Counted from the first letter of the stretch, positions 1 through 11,623 are shown. The stretch: DNA of 64,000 nucleotides from Procambarus clarkii (GCF_040958095.1 NC_091165.1:27302479-27366478); one strand, 5' to 3'. Made by a program: numbers and translations. The notes: generated from the sequence alone by a model not told the origin.

Positions 1-19
1 ACCAGCGCGCAAGCACGTG

Positions 20-110
20 ATGGCACCGCTCCTGTGCCAGGTAAGTTCACTACGGGCTCACCATAGCCCGTGCTACTTGGAACTTGTTCCCAGTAGCTTA
101 GGAAGTGAGC
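20..110 (+). mobile_element. Type D retroposon 3' end
   Basis: CTCCTGTGCCAGGTAAGTTC, then ACGGGCTCACCATAGCCCGT and CTTGTTCCCAGTAGCTTAGG. Other copies: 2560-2635, 12991-13067, 15306-15392 (plus) and 34140-34225 (minus). Several end in AACAACAAC. Probably a LINE or SINE 3' end. Confidence 0.55.
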
Positions 111-295
111 TGGCACCTCACTTGCCCTGTAGTCACTGGTACACACAAGCACTGGCAGGGGAGCACTAGTAGGCCAGTACACCACCTACTCTGGTGATGC
201 CCCGAAACACATCGCTGTTCAAATACTTGAAGCCATCCATAAATTACCCAGCGAGTGAATGTTGTGGTGGGAGAGGGGGGGCGGGGCCACAATGT

Positions 296-298
<3 letters not shown>

Positions 299-378
<80 letters not shown>

Positions 379-447
379 AAACATACCAAAGAAGGACCAG
401 GCACGCTGGTCCTCTTTGTGTCTCTCGCAGGCAAGCGAAGTCAGTCT

Positions 448-516
<69 letters not shown>
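299..516. repeat. Microsatellites (AC)n 299-377 and (TC)n 440-516
   Basis: Long pure dinucleotide tracts 60 bases apart. Open frames through them (poly-His/Thr, poly-Cys/Val, poly-Ser/Leu) are artefacts. Confidence 0.95.
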
Positions 517-519
<3 letters not shown>

Positions 520-997
520 ATGGATGAGAGAGAAGGAGGGAGGGAAACTAAAGGAAGCACAGGAAGTGGTGGTGGTAGGAACTGGAATTGAGCAAAGTAT
601 ATAATTAAGAGGAAAGAGGACACCTACAAAATAAAGGAGACACTAGAAAGATAAAGCAGTAAGAGAGACAATAAAAGTGCAGAAAGAAGCAGAACGGAAG
701 AGCAAAAGAAGCAGCAGCAAATGCAATCGAAGAGGGAAGAAGTGACGCAAAGAAACAGGTACCGGTAAGTAAACGGAGAGAAGAGGTAAGAAACGAGAAA
801 GAGCTCAAGAAAGGCGAAGGAAGGCAGATACAGGAATAAAAGAGAAGAAAGCGAGGAAATCCACGAGAGTACGAGATCTCGAACGATCGAGCAGGAAATG
901 AAACAATTCCTCGAAGGAGATTGAAGATAGGCGGGTGGCGGCCTGAGATGAGAGAAGATGGAAGAGAGAGAATGGAATGCAAGGGTTAGGACAAGTG

Positions 998-1309
<312 letters not shown>

Positions 1310-2559
1310 TGTTTGAGGAAGGAGGGAGGGAGGCAAGACGCCCCAGAGAGCCAGAGTACTCCTGAGAGAGAGATCTGAGGACCGTGAGGGCCTGGCAGAC
1401 CGAGAGTAAAGTGGATGATCTAGGACGGCGTTCCTCCTCCTGGCATCCTCTTACTCTTCACCCTGGCTCCCATGTCTCTCCTCATCCTCCTCCTCGTCTT
1501 ATAACAGCCCGAGCCTCCCCCTCTCTCCCTCTCCCGGGCCGCACAACATCGCTGAGATAAAGAGGGCCGCCTCCAGGCATCGTCCAGCTCAGTGAAACAC
1601 TTGTCAACTAAGGCAACGCCTTTGCTCTCCCACACACACTATCTTTCATCGCTGGAAACTACCGCTGGAACACCACCACTGTGAAGCCATAAAGGCAACA
1701 TCACCACCATTGCTAAGTACTGGTATACCATTACCTGAACACAGGAACCACCGTTGGACCACCACTACCACTGGGAGGTCTTGGCTCTACTTAGCACCAG
1801 TTCACTAAGACTGGTACATCATCACCCCGAGGGTAGTTAATACTTCTGTCATCACAAAGGTACACCGCTTGGTCTCCAGTTCATGAACCAACACCAAACA
1901 ACCCATTCGTGTCCCCCAACAACTCCCCCCCCCCACACACACACACAAAAGAGAAACAAACTGGGAGCGATAGTGGAAGTCACCGGAATTCAGATTTTTA
2001 AGAGCAGCCATTATCAAGCACTTGAGGGTCAGGAGGAAAAAAAAAAAGACCCATTCCTTACTAATAGCGAGGAGGCTGCGTCCTAAAAGTCAAACACGCA
2101 CACACGCACAAACGGACTCTGACAGAAAAATAGGGATAAGTTTAGTGGAACATCTAAATAGGTTAACGTTATGTAAATTGATTGATGGTTGCCGCCAATC
2201 TGGAGGCGGCTAGTAAATAAAGACAGCGTTGAACGTAATCTGCAGTTATCAAAATAGGTCCCTTAAACGTGCCATTAGACGAGAACTCTTGGATGAATTT
2301 TGAAGAAAGCAGAACAGTGCAAACTGGAATAAGCAGGTCCATTGTTCACCATAATAAAATGTGTCAAGTGAAACATGTGTATGTAAATACAAATAAAATA
2401 ATGTCTAACGGACATACTGGAATTCGACGACAAACTACCAAAAATAAGACAGCAGAGATGATTAGACAGACTACACATTTCTACACAACTAAGACGCTTT
2501 GGGCACTCGAGTGTACGAGCCTCCATCACAACAGTATAGAAGCAGGCTACGGTAACATC

Positions 2560-2635
2560 TGGATTACGGGCTCACCATAGCCCGTGCTACATGGACACTT
2601 CGTCCTGAGTAGCTAAATCTGAAACAACAACAACA
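2560..2635 (+). mobile_element. Type D retroposon 3' end
   Basis: ACGGGCTCACCATAGCCCGT, TGGACACTTCGTCCTGAGTA and an AACAACAACAAC tail, immediately before a LINE RT fragment. Confidence 0.55.
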
Positions 2636-2637
2636 TC

Positions 2638-2860
2638 TGGAGGAGCACTCGACAGACGAGAGACAGCCACAATATTGGAACAAGAAGCTGGACTGCCATA
2701 GGGTACCAAGCGGGGTTCCTCAAGGATCGACCCTACACCCCATACTATTTCTCATTTGGGTCAAGAACCCAACCACGGAGTGTTGAGGTTCTTCAACACC
2801 TGAAGACGATGAAAAATTAACGAAACGAGACAGAAGATGGCAGAATACTAGGGCCTAACC
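2638..2860 (+). pseudogene. LINE reverse transcriptase fragment
   Basis: The plus strand encodes a recognisable RT motif, HRVPSGVPQGSTL followed by PILFLIW, around 2695-2765, with a lost frame on both sides. This is a degraded CR1/Jockey-like copy. Confidence 0.6.
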
Positions 2861-3469
2861 CTGTAGAACTTCGTAATCCATCTATACAAAGAGATGGATT
2901 ACTCTTTCATTACACGACGCTATAATGGTCCGGGACGGCCCGAAACGGTCATGTCCTTTAGTTTCAGATGTGTGGCTTGGGTGGGAAGGTAAGATGGTTG
3001 GTAATTTTCCCACGGGGGGTAATTACCTCACAGAGACTCGTTCTGTAGCCTCAGTGATATTTGTTAAGGCCCAAGAATACGGGAGGAGCTAGTGTCTGAG
3101 CCTCGCGAGGTGATGTAGGAGCCGACATGACTCTGGGAACGCAGTATGCTCTAGGATTCAGTAGGTGAAGGTACATGACTCTGAAATTCGAATTTATATT
3201 AAATTAATTTTCTGAATTTAATTAGATCTTTAATATTGTATCAGTTTTTGTCTTTGTTCAGGTTTATGTCAAGTTATAAATCTGATGTTTGGATTTATAT
3301 ATACATGTCAATTGTCTTCATAACCCTTGTCATATTTACTCTACAGTTCTTAATTGGTTTAAACATGATTGACATGCTAGTACATTAGTGATTAACAAAT
3401 CAGACATAGGCCTAAATAGATTGTACAATGATACCTCATGTTAATGTGATATCACATTACTGTGCTTTT

Positions 3470-3560
3470 TCCCGTGTGGTGGCGTAGTGGTCTAGGGGGT
3501 ACCAGCTTTGGACTACCAACTGAGCGGGTTCGAATCTCCCCTCTCAAAGCTCCTACTGAT
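3470..3560 (+). mobile_element. tRNA-like repeat head
   Basis: GTGGCGTAGTGGTCTAGGGG (box A-like) and GAGCGGGTTCGAATCTCCCC (box B-like), about 73 bases, without clear acceptor pairing. Probably a SINE head. Confidence 0.4.
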
Positions 3561-3743
3561 TTTCTTACTAAATATACAGTTTCATCCATACATACAAGTC
3601 ATACATGTATACACTGTCTGTGTAGCATCAGTGTTCTGTGTTGGGTCCGTGTTACATCCCTCTCACTCCCCAGTTAACTGTCAATAACGCTTTACAGCAC
3701 AGAGCATAAACCTCACCCACCCGGGACAGAGCCAGTCTTAACA

Positions 3744-4684
3744 CTGGCTCTACACTAGCCTGGCTCTACACCAGCCTGGCTCTACACCAGCCTGGCTCTA
3801 CACCAGGCATGGCCCTACACCAGGCCAGGCTCTACACCAGCCTGGCTCTACACCAGCCTGGCTCTACACCAACCTGGCCCTACACCAGGCCTGGCTCTAC
3901 ACCAACCTGGCCCTACACCAGGCCTGGCTCTACACCAGCCTGGCCCTACACACCAGCCTGGCTCTACACCAGCCTGGCTCTACACCAGCCTGGCTCTACA
4001 CCAGCCTGGCCCTACACCAGGCCTGGCTCTACACCAACCTGGCCCTACACCAGGCCTGGCTCTACACCAGCCTGGCCCTACACACCAGCCTGGCTCTACA
4101 CCAGCCTGGCTCTACACCAGCCTGGCTCTACACCAGCCTGGCCCTACACCAGGCCTGGCTCTACACCAGCCTGGCCCTACACCAGGCCTGGCTCTACACC
4201 AGCCTGGCCCTACACCAGGCCTGGCTCTACACCAACCTGGCCCTACACCAGGCCTGGCTCTACACCAGCCTGGCCCTACACACCAGCCTGGCTCTACACC
4301 AACCTGGCCCTACACCAGGCCTGGCTCTACACCAACCTGGCCCTACACCAGGCCTGGCCCTACACCAGCCTGGCCCTACACACCAGCCTGGCTCTACACC
4401 AGCCTGGCCCTACACCAGGCCTGGCTCTACACCAACCTGGCCCTACACACCAGCCTGGCTCTACACCAGCCTGGCCCTACACCAGGCCTGGCTCTACACC
4501 AGCCTGGCCCTATACACCAGCCTGGCTCTACACCAGCCTGAGCCTACACCAACCTGACCCTACACCAGGCCTGGCCCTACACCAGGCCTGGCTCTACACC
4601 AGCCTGGCCCTACACACCAGCCTGGCTCTACACCAGGCCTGGCTCTACACCAACCTGGCCCTACACCAGGCCTGGCTCTACACC
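3744..4684. repeat. Minisatellite of 16-18 bp, about 940 bases
   Basis: Units such as CTCTACACCAGCCTGG, CCCTACACCAGGCCTGG and CCCTACACACCAGCCTGG in mixed order. Keeps a frame open by lacking stops; not a gene. Confidence 0.95.
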
Positions 4685-5030
4685 TCGGAGCATCATGCCT
4701 TAGCCACTCGTGCCAGACACCAAAAAATCAATAACGTAGCCAAGCATCAAAGGACACTATGCCAGCTCTACCATGGTGCTGTGGTGGTGGTGGTGGATAG
4801 TGGTGATGGTAACGAGCCGTGGTGGATGGTTGTGGATGGTGATGGATGGTGGTGGATGGTGGTGGGGGTCGTGAACAAGAGAAAGCCACACCAACAACCT
4901 GCTTCAGTATTAGAGGTGTTAGAGCAATATCGCCCTTATTGGCTCCCATCACAAGCCAGTTATTACGTGTGTGTGCAATCTTCCCGTCCAGATGGCGCTG
5001 GGGCGTGGAAACCCCGTCCCGCAATCATAT

Positions 5031-5604
5031 AACAGGAGCCAGGGGTAAACTGGTAACAGGAGCCAGGGGTAAACTGGTAACAGGAGCCAGGGGTAAACTG
5101 GTAACAGGAGCCAGGGGTAAACTGGTAACAGGAGCTAGGGGTAAACTGGTAACAGGAGCCAGGGGGTAAACTGGCAACAGGAGCCAGGGGTAAACTGGTA
5201 ACAGGAGCCAAGGGGTAAACTGGTAACAGGAGCCAGGGGGTAAACTGGCAACAGGAGCCAGGGGTAAACTGGTAACAGGAGCTAGGGGTAAACTGGCAAC
5301 AGGAGCCAGGGGTAAACTGGTAACAGGAGCCAGGGGGTAAACTGGCAACAGGAGCCAGGGGTAAACTGGTAACAGGAGCCAGGGGGTAAACTGGTAACAG
5401 GAGCCAGGGGTAAACTGGTAACAGGAGCCAGGGGTAAACTGGTAACAGGAGCCAGGGGTAAACTGGTAACAGGAGCCAGGGGTAAACTGGTAACAGGAGC
5501 CAGGGGTAAACTGGCAACAGGAGCCAGGGGTAAACTGGTAACAGGAGCCAGGAGGTAAACTGGTAACAGGAGCCAGGGGGTAAACTGGTAACAGGAACCA
5601 GCAA
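5031..5604. repeat. 24-bp minisatellite, about 24 copies
   Basis: Unit GTAACAGGAGCCAGGGGTAA plus ACTG. Because 24 is a multiple of 3, parts translate as a perfect octapeptide repeat (KLVTGARG), broken by one-base indels in the G run. Confidence 0.95.
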
Positions 5605-5700
5605 TAAACTGGTGCACATGACTCCTAAGATGTATTCTCCCGAGTCCCCCAGACAATGTCAAGACGTAACAAGGTAGTTTGATCCAAATACATCATCTGG

Positions 5701-6047
5701 ACAGCCAACCGCCTGTCCTGAATACTTTAACCGCTGGTGGTGATGGTGGTAGTGCTGGTGATAGAGAGGCTGGTGGTGGTGGTGGTTGGTGGTGGTGGTG
5801 GTAGTGGTTACTGTGAGCAGCGACCAAGCAGTCCGTCCTTCAAGGTCCGCTCCCCCCTAATTAAATGGGGCATTTAAAGCGACAGCCAACCGCCTGTCCT
5901 GAATACTTTAACCGCTGGTGGTGATGGTGGTAGTGGTGGTGGTGGTGGTTGGTGGTGGTGGTGGTTACTGGGAGCAGCGACCAAGCAGTCCGTCCTTCAA
6001 GGTCCGCTCCCCCCTAATTAAATGGGGCATTTAAAGCGACAGCCAAC
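5701..6047. repeat. Tandem duplication of ~160-180 bp plus a partial third copy
   Basis: ACAGCCAACCGCCTGTCCTG begins at about 5701 and 5882, with a fragment at 6040. Each copy holds a variable (TGG)n tract and ends TTAAATGGGGCATTTAAAGC. Confidence 0.85.
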
Positions 6048-6105
6048 CACTCATTATAAAAACGATCATCTCTTTAACCCGGCATTTATCCAGCAGGGTG
6101 AGGGA

Positions 6106-6526
6106 GGGGATGCTAGGGTGAGGTGTTGCCACGGTGACGGGCCAAATATGTAGGGTGAGGTGTTGCTATGGTGACGGGCCAAATATGTAGGGTGAGGTGT
6201 TGCCATGGTGACGGGCCAAATATGTAGGGTGAGGTGTTGCCATGGTGACGGGCCAAATATGTAGGGTGAGGTGTTGCCATGGTGACGGGCCAAATATGTA
6301 GGGTGAGGTGTTGCTATGGTGACGGGCCAAATATGTAGGGTGAGCTGTTGCTATGGTGACGGGCCAAATATGTAGGGTGAGCTGTTGCTATGGTGACGGG
6401 CCAAATATGTAGGGTGAGCTGTTGCTATGGTGACGGGCCAAATATGTAGGGTGAGCTGTTGCTATGGTGACGGGCCAAATATGTAGGGTGAGCTGTTGCT
6501 ATGGTGACGGGCCAAATATGTAGGGT
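6106..6526. repeat. 37-bp minisatellite, about 11 copies
   Basis: Unit TAGGGTGAGGTGTTGCCATG plus GTGACGGGCCAAATATG; later copies carry GAGCTGTTGCTATGG, so two variant blocks are visible. Confidence 0.95.
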
Positions 6527-6574
6527 GAGTATATCATACACTTGCATGAACTCGCAAGGAATTTTAACAAACAG

Positions 6575-6660
6575 AACACTTCCCCATATGAGAGAATCGA
6601 ACCATGGGCCTGCAGGTGCCAGGCGAGAGCACTAACCACTAGACCACCCTAAGACCGGCT
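6575..6660 (-). mobile_element. tRNA-like repeat head, antisense
   Basis: On the minus strand: GGTGGTCTAGTGGTTAGTGC, CTCGCCTGGCACCTGCAGGC and ATGGTTCGATTCTCTCATAT. Gly/Glu-tRNA-like boxes, but the 3' acceptor strand does not match. Probably a SINE head. Confidence 0.4.
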
Positions 6661-6690
6661 AAAGCCTAAGACCAAAATGGGTCTCACTTG

Positions 6691-6885
6691 CAGGCGATGA
6701 GTCACAATAACGTGGCTGATGTATGTTGACCAATCCACACACTAGAAAATGAAGGGACGACGACGACGTTTCGGTCCGTCCTGGACCATTCTCAAGTCCA
6801 CAATCGACTTGAGAATGGTCCAGGACGGACCCAAACGTCGTCGTCGCTCCATTTTCTATTGTGTGGATTGGTCAACATACTTGTG
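6691..6885 (+). mobile_element. Hairpin element copy 1
   Basis: 5' leader CAGGCGATGAGTCACAATAA, then arm CACACACTAGAAAATGAAGG to GACCATTCTCAAGTC, and the inverted arm GACTTGAGAATGGTCCAGGA to GTGTGGATTGGTCAACATAC. Nearly the whole element folds on itself. Confidence 0.75.
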
Positions 6886-6974
6886 TCACACTTGATAGGG
6901 CCAGCCAGGGGGGCTTAGGGCCCGCGCTGGTAAATCCCCGAGGGGAAAAAAATCGCATAGTATACATAGTATAC

Positions 6975-7222
6975 AGGGAGCTGGTCGGACGAGTGAACAG
7001 CACGCTGGACTTGTGATCCTATGGTCCTGGGTTCGATCCAAGGCGCCGGCGAGAAACAATGGGCAGAGTTTCTTTCAGCCTATGCCCCTGTTACCTAGCA
7101 GTAAATAGGTACCTGGGTGTTAATCAGCTGTCGCGGGCTGCTTCCTGGGGGTGGAGGCCTGGTCGAGGACCGGGTCGCGGGGACACTAAAGCCCCGAAAT
7201 CATCTCAAGATAACCTCAAGAT
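6975..7222 (+). mobile_element. tRNA-derived SINE type B (LINE-2 tail)
   Basis: The tRNA-like head (GGACGAGTGAACAGCACGCT and GGTTCGATCC) is followed by the shared body: AATGGGCAGAGTTTCTTTCA, TAGCAGTAAATAGGTACCTG and GGGCTGCTTCCTGGGG. It ends with GGTCGAGGACCGGGTCGCGG and ATCTCAAGATAACCTCAAGA. The tail matches the LINE-2 end at 8690-8740. Confidence 0.7.
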
Positions 7223-7519
7223 GGTAACAGTGCATTTACAGAGTCCGGGTCGAGTGGGACCTTGGTAACAGCGGAAGACAAGATCTTGTCTAACGATTGC
7301 TACGGCAGCTGAGACTGGAGTGATCCAGCGTAGAAGCAAGAGGATTGGATTCGATTGAACCGGAGAGGTCTGGATTGGACATCGTTCCCTAACTGCTCGC
7401 CCCTGTTTACCCAACAGTAATTGGGAACCTGGTTGCCGACAGATTGAAGAGTCGTGTTCCAGAGGAAAACTAGTAGAGTATGTCTTAAGACAGTTGTGGG
7501 AAGACAGGCACTTGCCAGG

Positions 7520-7690
7520 AGAGAGCGCCAAGCCATAACGACTATATAGCATTTGGAAGGGATCGTGGGAATGTTTTTGGGATGGGACGGAGGGAAGGAA
7601 TGGTGCCCAACCACTTGGACGGTCGGGAATTAAACGCCGACCTACAAGTAGCGAGACCGTCGCTCTACCGTCCAGTCCAAGTGGTTGGGT
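7520..7690 (-). mobile_element. tRNA-like SINE type F, antisense
   Basis: On the minus strand: TGGACGGTAGAGCGACGGTC, CGGCGTTTAATTCCCGACCG, AAGTGGTTGGGCACCATTCC, and a 3' end around ATATAGTCGTTATGGCTTGG and CGCTCTC. Head contains box A/B-like motifs. Copies: 16629-16807, 23269-23431, 24596-24760, 31228-31433, 32327-32520 and 46905-47075. Confidence 0.65.
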
Positions 7691-7824
7691 AGTTGTGGGA
7701 AGAGAAACTTCCAAGTCTGATTGATTGGTTGATGAAGATGAAGCCACCCCAAGAGGTGGCACGGGCATGAATAGCCCGTAATTCTAAGTCTGCTTTCAAG
7801 AGCCAAGAAGTAGTGTTCTCCTGT

Positions 7825-7983
7825 GACGGGAGACATCTCCCGTCACGCAGGGTGCAGTCGCACCTCCACAGATTTCCAGTATCAGCTCTTGAATGCTCAA
7901 ATAATGGCTCAAAAGGGGCCACCACTTACGGGCTATTCATGCCCGTGCCACCTTTTGGGTGGCTTAATCTTCATCAATCAATC
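7825..7983 (+). mobile_element. SINE type C with 9-bp target-site duplication
   Basis: Same family as 29668-29840. It is flanked by TTCTCCTGT at 7816-7824 and 7984-7992. It begins near GACGGGAGACATCTCCCGTC and ends TTAATCTTCATCAATCAATC. Confidence 0.7.
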
Positions 7984-8258
7984 TTCTCCTGTATACACCT
8001 GACCAACTGATGCCCGTGTTCGGACACGGAGGCTTCAAGTATACACAAGCAAGTATTCATTTATCTTGGGTGGTTTAATCTTTATCAATCATCAATCTAT
8101 TCACTTGGACCACCCTAGACCTCTAAGTACACGCAGCCCAGCCGTAGGCTTCGTGGTGGGAATTATCCCTATTATTCACCGCTCTATTCTCGATTAGCAG
8201 GTAATATGAAATAGACTTGACATGGGTAAAGAAATCCTGTCAGGAGACTTGATCTTGT

Positions 8259-8366
8259 ACACGCTCTAATGTGTACACTCGGGCGAGCAATGTGGTGCTC
8301 GCGCGAGCCATTACACACTCTAATGTGTACACTCGGGCGAGCAATGTGGTGCTCGCGCGAGCCATT
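8259..8366. repeat. 54-bp tandem duplication
   Basis: Two copies of CTCTAATGTGTACACTCGGG plus CGAGCAATGTGGTGCTCGCGCG-type sequence; GCTCGCGCGAGC is palindromic. Confidence 0.85.
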
Positions 8367-8539
8367 AGCATACTCCGAACCGAAACATTGAATGGATATC
8401 GATACACTTTTAGAGCGACTGCGTGTTTGTTCTGGCCAGAACCTGTTGGGCGTGCAAATATCTATAATAGCACCATTAGTTTATTTTAATTCTACTTCTA
8501 ATTGTCTCGTCGTCCTACTACACATAAGGGGCATAACTG

Positions 8540-8745
8540 GCCGACCCCTCACAGTGTTCAAGAGAGAACTAGATAAGCACCTCCAAAGGATACCTGATCA
8601 ACCAGGCTGTGACTCATACGTCAGGCTGCGAGCAGCCGCGTCCAACAGCCTGGTTGATCAGTCCGGCAACCAGGAGGCCTGGTCGACGACCGGGCCGCGG
8701 GGACGCTAAGCCCCGGAAGCACCTCAAGGTAACTTCAAGGTAAGT
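8540..8745 (+). mobile_element. LINE-2 family C-terminus and 3' tail
   Basis: Translation gives PLTVFKRELDKHLQRIPDQP and a short continuation ending in GNQEAWSTTGPRGR, the C-terminus of a LINE ORF2. It runs into CCGGGCCGCGGGGACGCTAA and a CCTCAAGGTAA-type terminal repeat. The same tail terminates the SINEs at about 7155-7222 and 12680-12752. Confidence 0.6.
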
Positions 8746-9260
8746 CCTAATTTTGTGATGTAAATTGTGCCAATTTGTCTTACCGCGCTAATGTTAAACT
8801 TCACTGTATCCTTACACTGTATCCTTACACTGTATCCTTACACTGTATCCTCTTCCCAACTGTAAGCTAAATGTTACTCATTTTTGGCCTAACATGTAAG
8901 TTACGATTGCTTGACACCCGTTTAGTCCAGCCAGTATGGTTATGTATAACGTTTAGTCCAGCCAGTATGGTTATGTATAAGTTGTTAGGAATACATCTGC
9001 GGACTCTGATAATGACAAATGTTATGCTGTTATGGTCACGCGTAATGCAATTAATGTACTGTATTTTGATGAAAAAATGTTCAAGCTACAAATGTACAAC
9101 CATTTATGAATAGTCTTTGATTCAATTTGATTTGCCCAGATTTCTCGCAGTCACTGTAGGAGAAAGTGAGCTAACTGTTCCAAATGTGTTCAAGCCCCTC
9201 TTCCCCCCCCCCCCCCTTCCCACCAGTATTTGGAAAACATTGTCTCAAAATGTCTAAAAG

Positions 9261-9482
9261 CAGGCGATGAGTCACAATAACGTGGCTGAAGTATGATGAC
9301 CAGACCACACACTAGAAGGTGAAGGGACGACGACGTTTCGGTCCGTCCTGGACCATTCTCAAGTCGATTGTCTTGAGAATGGTCCAGGATCGACTTGAGA
9401 AGGCCACAATCGACTTGGGAATGGTTCAGGACGGACCGAAACGTCGTCGTCCCTTCACCTTCTAGTGTGTAGTCTGGTCAAC
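9261..9482 (+). mobile_element. Hairpin element copy 2
   Basis: Same leader and arms. It is flanked by CAAAATGTCTAAAA (9246-9259) and CAAAATGTTTAAAA (9482-9495), a 14-bp duplication with one mismatch. Extra partial copies of the arm tip sit in the centre. Confidence 0.75.
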
Positions 9483-9939
9483 AAAATGTTTAAAATATAC
9501 ATTACATATGTTTGTCAACTGAACCCTAAACGCTACATAATGTGCAGAACAAGTTTTTGCATGTATTAGTCATTTAATACATACTATTACAAACTAAACA
9601 TTATTAGGATGGGCGTAACAAGTACTATACACGACACGTACTGTTGTATAAACAATGTGGATGTATTTATGAGGACGTCAGGCATCAGTAAACATAGCGA
9701 GGGTCGACTTGGCAACACCGCCGGACCAAAATATCGTGCTAGCATAATAAATTCTTAAATTACATATAATTTGCGCAGAAAAGCATACTAGGATAGAATA
9801 AAAACAATTTAATTAATTATGAAGGATAATATTAAAAAAATGATGAGTATTCATTCATTGTAGATAAAGTAGACTGTAAAAATATGCAAAAAAAAAACTC
9901 GTCTTCCCGAGCTGAGGGAGTGAATGAGCAAGGCAGAGA

Positions 9940-10060
9940 AGCTGAGGTAAATGAAGGTCACTGTACTGGAGGATGGACCGGACAGGAGGAACATGATAAC
10001 GACATATTAGATACCAAGAGGAATTCGCAAAGCAGAAAAAGAACAGTGATCACTGTGTGG
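9940..10060 (+). pseudogene. LINE ORF2 C-terminal fragment
   Basis: The phrase EEHDNDILDTKRNSQ matches the degraded LINE wording found near 32270-32320 (an ACACGATAACGACATA-like string followed by a GATACCAA-like string). Only a short stretch is recognisable. Confidence 0.4.
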
Positions 10061-10099
10061 AACACCAAAACGAGGAAAAAGCAAAACCAAAAATGATGG

Positions 10100-10154
<55 letters not shown>
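10100..10154. repeat. Microsatellite (AC)n
   Basis: Pure (AC)n directly before a LINE-1 3' end that itself ends in (AC)n (10298-10336). Confidence 0.95.
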
Positions 10155-10157
<3 letters not shown>

Positions 10158-10291
10158 AGCTACACAGCTTCAAATGTAAATATGACAGAGTCCAGTAGGC
10201 TCAGGAACCTGTACATTAGTTGATTGACAGTCGAGAGGCGGGACCAAAGAGCCAGAGCTCAACCCCCGCAAGCACAATTAGGCAATTAGCT

Positions 10292-10336
<45 letters not shown>
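10155..10336 (+). mobile_element. LINE-1 type 3' end running into (AC)n
   Basis: Degenerate C-terminal coding (GCTTCAAATGTAAATATGAC) is followed by GTAGGCTCAGGAACCTGTAC, TTGATTGACAGTCGAGAGGC, AGCTCAACCCCCGCAAGCAC and AAGTACACAC, then about 38 bases of (AC)n. The same order appears at 13735-14036, 26701-26766, 40760-40835 and 49468-49540, and in antisense in several places. Confidence 0.65.
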
Positions 10337-10338
<2 letters not shown>

Positions 10339-10491
10339 CAAGAGACTGCAGGAAGAATGTATTAGTTATGGTAATAAGTAGCATGGGTGAACACGCCCCC
10401 ACGCAGCCCCTCCTGGTGTTTAGAGAGCACGTGTTGTAACAACGTACACCCTCGTGCATACATACACGTGAGGGACAATTACATGGTCGAA

Positions 10492-10925
10492 TTTGGTACT
10501 ATTTACTTTATATAGAGTCCGAAAAAAAATAAACCTAAAACCCAAACTTAAATATTCCTAGGCCTACAATAGCACATATATGTACTATATTAGGCCTAGA
10601 ATAGCACATATATGTACTATATTAGACCTAGAATAGCACATATATGTACTATATTAGGCCTAGAATAGCACATATATGTACTATATTAGGCCTAGAATAG
10701 CACATATATGTACTATATTAGGCCTAGAATAGCACATATATGTACTATATTAGGGCTAGAATAGCACATATATGTACTATATTAGGGCTAGAATAGCACA
10801 TATATGTACTATATTAGGGCTAGAATAGCACATATATGTACTATATTAGGCCTAGAATAGCACATATGTGTACTATATTAGGCCTCAGATAGCGTCTATT
10901 AGACCTAGGATGGTTCGGTTAAGTT
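10492..10925 (+). repeat. Dispersed repeat with expanded 32-bp minisatellite
   Basis: 10561-10885 holds about ten copies of a 32-bp unit containing the palindromes ACATATATGT and TAGGCCTA. The leader GTACTATTTACTTTATATAG, then GAGTCCGAAAAAAAATAA, also occurs, inverted, at about 22510-22660 and 23840-23985, where only two or three degenerate units are present. Confidence 0.65.
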
Positions 10926-11059
10926 TTCATTGTTACATCAGTACAACAATGTCTTCGATTTGTCTAAATTCAATAGTACCGATTTTTACTTTCTAATTGT
11001 CTGTTACGTCAACATGTGTACGACGGTCCTCCTCGTTACTACAAGTACTAGCTCAACAG

Positions 11060-11127
11060 GAGGACGGGTTTTACGGGCTATTCATGCCCGTGCCACCTCT
11101 TGGGTGGCTTAATCTTCATCAATCGAG
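11060..11127 (+). mobile_element. SINE type C 3' end
   Basis: TTTACGGGCTATTCATGCCC, CACCTCTTGGGTGGCTTAAT and CTTCATCAATC, 5'-truncated. Confidence 0.55.
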
Positions 11128-11190
11128 GACAGGTTGACCAGCGACATGTGCAGGACAGGTTGACCAAGAAGAGGAAGGACGTAGGCCCCC

Positions 11191-11623
11191 AACCCGTTCT
11201 CGCACTTGCTTATAGTCAATATTGGCTTATTTAATAAGTGCATATGTGACATACTAATTGATTGTGAATATTTTAGTTTACCTTGAAAAGCTTCATAGAA
11301 AACACCGACCTCACCTAACCTTCTTAGTATGTTAAGATAAGCATCTTATTGCTTCTTAATTACAATTATTACTTAACCTATACCGTTGATAGGTTAAGTA
11401 ATAATTGTAAATTACTTAACCTATACCGTTGATAGGTTAAGTAATAATTGTAAATAATAAGCAATAAGATGCTTATCTTAACATACTAAGAAGGTTAGGT
11501 GAGGTCGGTGTTTTCTATGAAGCTTTTCAAGGTAAACTAAAATATTCACAATCAATTAGTATGTCACATATGCACTTATTAAATAAGCCAATATTGACTA
11601 TAAGCAAATGCGAGAACGGGTTG
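11191..11623. mobile_element. 433-bp foldback transposon (MITE) with 9-bp target duplication
   Basis: Starts AACCCGTTCTCGCACTTGCT and ends AGCAAATGCGAGAACGGGTT. Arms of about 200 bases are inverted repeats with very few mismatches. The centre holds two tandem copies of a palindromic ATTACTTAACCTATACCGTT unit. Flanks are TAGGCCCCC (11182-11190) and TAGGGCCCC (11624-11632), one mismatch. Very long TIRs with a 9-bp duplication suggest a Mutator-like element. There is no coding capacity. Confidence 0.65.

Noticed and set aside
3809..5032. A 407-codon open frame on the plus strand
   Set aside because: It runs through a 16-18-bp minisatellite lacking stop codons; the peptide is only the repeat translated, and the unique C-terminal part has no motif or splice support.
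4963..5662. Long minus-strand open frames (218 and 126 codons) with hydrophobic-looking repeats
   Set aside because: Translation of the 24-bp minisatellite; several overlapping frames are open for the same reason.
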